Positions 26,970-27,516 of a stretch of DNA of 27,516 nt are shown one piece after another (within the stretch, counting starts at the first letter, position 1; every line of letters begins with the position of its first letter). The stretch is taken from positions 1 through 27,516 of IMG/VR virus record IMGVR_UViG_3300042691_019876, one strand, 5' to 3'. This stretch comes from a virus. Under the pieces are notes generated by a model. That model searched no databases. It worked only from the letters and a program-made list of their open reading frames with translations, and was not told the origin of the DNA. Both the position numbers and the translations under genes were made by a program.

Positions 26970-27057
26970 CACAAAACGACATTACACCCCTTTCAGTTAA
27001 TGTAATGGTTTATCGACACTTAACCCACAAATTAAAAAAATTTTTTGTGGGTTTTTG
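26970..27057 (+). ncRNA. Candidate structured RNA related to the one at 2811-2938
   Basis: No gene fits between 26934 and 27089. CATTACA (26980-26986) pairs with TGTAATG (27001-27007) around a 14-base loop; then comes a terminator. The 11-mer ACACTTAACCC (27016-27026) enters the terminator stem exactly as in the RNA at 2811-2938 (2908-2918), again just after a hairpin whose 3' arm ends in AATG or AAT-G. Two elements with the same order suggest a small RNA family in this phage. Confidence 0.5.
27022..27057 (+). terminator. Terminator of the second structured RNA
   Basis: AACCCACAAA (27022-27031) pairs with TTTGTGGGTT (27044-27053) around an A/T loop, followed by TTTTTG. The -33 element of the next promoter lies inside its T-tract. 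Confidence 0.82.
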
Positions 27058-27085
27058 TTTTTTATAAAAAAACTGTTTATATTTG
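27054..27085 (+). promoter_or_regulatory. Host-type promoter giving a near-leaderless mRNA
   Basis: TTTG at 27054-27057, a 20-nt spacer and TATATTTG at 27078-27085. The ATG at 27090 begins five bases after the final G, where transcription itself should start. Confidence 0.78.
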
Positions 27086-27089
27086 TATC

Positions 27090-27365
27090 ATGAACAAGAC
27101 AGTATTTAACATCAGGATTTTAAACGAAGGTTTCGGTGAATTACTTAACGAAACATTTATGGACGAAGTACAATTCAAATTGTTTTTGAAGATGATTCAT
27201 GGTTGTGTTGAATTGGGTGAGGATTTGACATTTTACAATGGGGATACATTTTTTATCAATGTCCCAAACAAAATTTTAAAGTCATCTGTAATAGTTACAA
27301 ACACAAAAGAACTGAATTTAACTGAACAAGTTAAAAGTAAGATAGAAGCGCTAGTGACGAGATAG
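27090..27365 (+). CDS. Small hypothetical protein, probably leaderless
   Basis: A 91-residue protein, MNKTVFNIRILNEGFGELLN at the start, then FMDEVQFKLFLKMIHGCVEL, LTFYNGDTFFINVPNKIL and a C-terminal helix LTEQVKSKIEALVTR. The frame is open further upstream (Met at 27045), but that would run through the terminator and promoter, so 27090 is chosen. It has mixed alpha/beta character and no known family. The ATG sits at the expected transcription start of a strong host-type promoter. It is followed by a hairpin and a terminator, so it is a single-gene unit. Confidence 0.75.
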   Translation: MNKTVFNIRILNEGFGELLNETFMDEVQFKLFLKMIHGCVELGEDLTFYNGDTFFINVPNKILKSSVIVTNTKELNLTEQVKSKIEALVTR

Positions 27366-27370
27366 TGTTT

Positions 27371-27390
27371 CCTTGTTTAGAAAAACAAGG
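27371..27390 (+). other. Hairpin in the 3' UTR
   Basis: CCTTGTTT (27371-27378) and AAACAAGG (27383-27390) form a perfect eight-pair stem with an AGAA loop, five bases after the stop of the 91-aa gene. It could protect the mRNA end or act in a small 3'-UTR RNA. Confidence 0.6.
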
Positions 27391-27425
27391 TGGTGGAAGA
27401 CGATCCGTTAATGGACGACCCAAAA

Positions 27426-27457
27426 AAAAGAACCTGTAGTGGGTTCTTTTTTTTTTT
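27426..27457 (+). terminator. Terminator after the 91-aa gene
   Basis: AAAAGAACC (27426-27434) pairs with GGTTCTTTT (27442-27450) around TGTAGTG, followed by a long T-run to 27457. The next promoter's TTTG begins at the end of this run. Confidence 0.85.
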
Positions 27458-27485
27458 GTTTATTAGAATTATTTTATTATCTTTG
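27455..27485 (+). promoter_or_regulatory. Host-type promoter of the last gene, near-leaderless
   Basis: TTTG at 27455-27458, a 19-nt spacer and TATCTTTG at 27478-27485; the ATG at 27490 starts five bases after the final G, the same geometry as at 27085/27090. Confidence 0.78.
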
Positions 27486-27489
27486 TGAC

Positions 27490-27516
27490 ATGGAAAAAGT
27501 ATTATATATTGTAAGG
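27490..27516 (+). CDS. Start of a gene cut by the window edge
   Basis: Nine codons, MEKVLYIVR, after a consensus promoter. The opening resembles the beta strand that leads into a P-loop in phage kinases or AAA ATPases, but the P-loop itself is outside the window, so the function is a guess. Confidence 0.6.

Noticed and set aside
27045-27089. Upstream in-frame start for the 27090 gene
   Set aside because: It would lie in the terminator stem and upstream of the promoter's own transcription start.
1-27516. CRISPR arrays, insertion sequences, integrase or attachment sites
   Set aside because: I saw no regularly spaced direct repeats, transposase or recombinase motifs, or terminal inverted repeats on either strand.

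Overview
The window is part of the genome of a large tailed bacteriophage, most likely a T4-like or jumbo-type virus of a Bacteroidota host. Support for a phage: a Rad50/gp46-type recombination subunit, an encoded sigma-70 factor, a peptidoglycan amidase, a full DnaJ, thioredoxin and glutaredoxin, three DNA methyltransferases, DUF932 and DUF3310 proteins, many short tightly packed or overlapping genes, and no ribosomal, tRNA or core metabolic genes. Support for the host: several intergenic regions carry the Bacteroidota promoter (TTTG, 19-20 nt, TAnnTTTG), and starts are preceded by A-rich tracts rather than Shine-Dalgarno sequences. The DNA is very AT-rich (about 30% G+C by eye).

Layout. 1-2810 (+): C-terminal part of a gp46-like ATPase, then a two-gene unit of a small protein and a sigma factor. 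2811-3060: noncoding, with a structured RNA candidate and a separate promoter-to-terminator transcript of about 65 nt. 3059-3454 (-): small protein. 3521-7447 (+): compact operon with a four-helix membrane protein carrying an AT-hook-like tail, an amidase, two spanin-like coiled-coil proteins and a DUF5661-like protein. 7475-10461 (+): a 390-aa protein with zinc-ribbon and EF-hand-like motifs, a gene whose start lies in a hairpin, a histone Hc1-like protein, and a run of small overlapping genes. 10426-11064 (-): unknown. 11109-15390 (+): DnaJ, D12-class methylase, a 640-aa leucine-rich-repeat protein; a 53-aa membrane protein lies on the minus strand at 12029-12190. 15392-17473 (+): DUF932 from its own promoter, small genes, thioredoxin, glutaredoxin. 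17489-19548 (-): three genes. 19629-21128 (+): large acidic protein with a short beta-ladder repeat. 21168-24761 (+): conserved phage protein, DUF3310, RmlB-like dehydratase, second D12 methylase, beta-class methylase. 24791-26933: DHH phosphoesterase, DUF192 (-), Nudix hydrolase. 26934-27516: second structured RNA candidate, two genes with near-leaderless promoters, the last cut by the window edge.

How the parts may work together. Two promoter types seem to coexist. The host-type TTTG/TAnnTTTG promoter precedes the sigma operon, the small RNA, DUF932 and the two genes at the right end. A second recurring element, TGATATTTAT, sits 3-20 nt upstream of many starts on both strands, including all four proteins that begin with a similar short amphipathic helix ending in Leu/Ile-x-Glu or a close variant. 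I infer that this is a phage-specific (perhaps late) promoter set, possibly read by the encoded sigma factor, and that the shared leader may send proteins into the prohead as the T4 capsid-targeting sequence does. Neither point is proven here. GATC is strongly depleted in a window that encodes two Dam-class methylases and a third methylase, which fits restriction avoidance.
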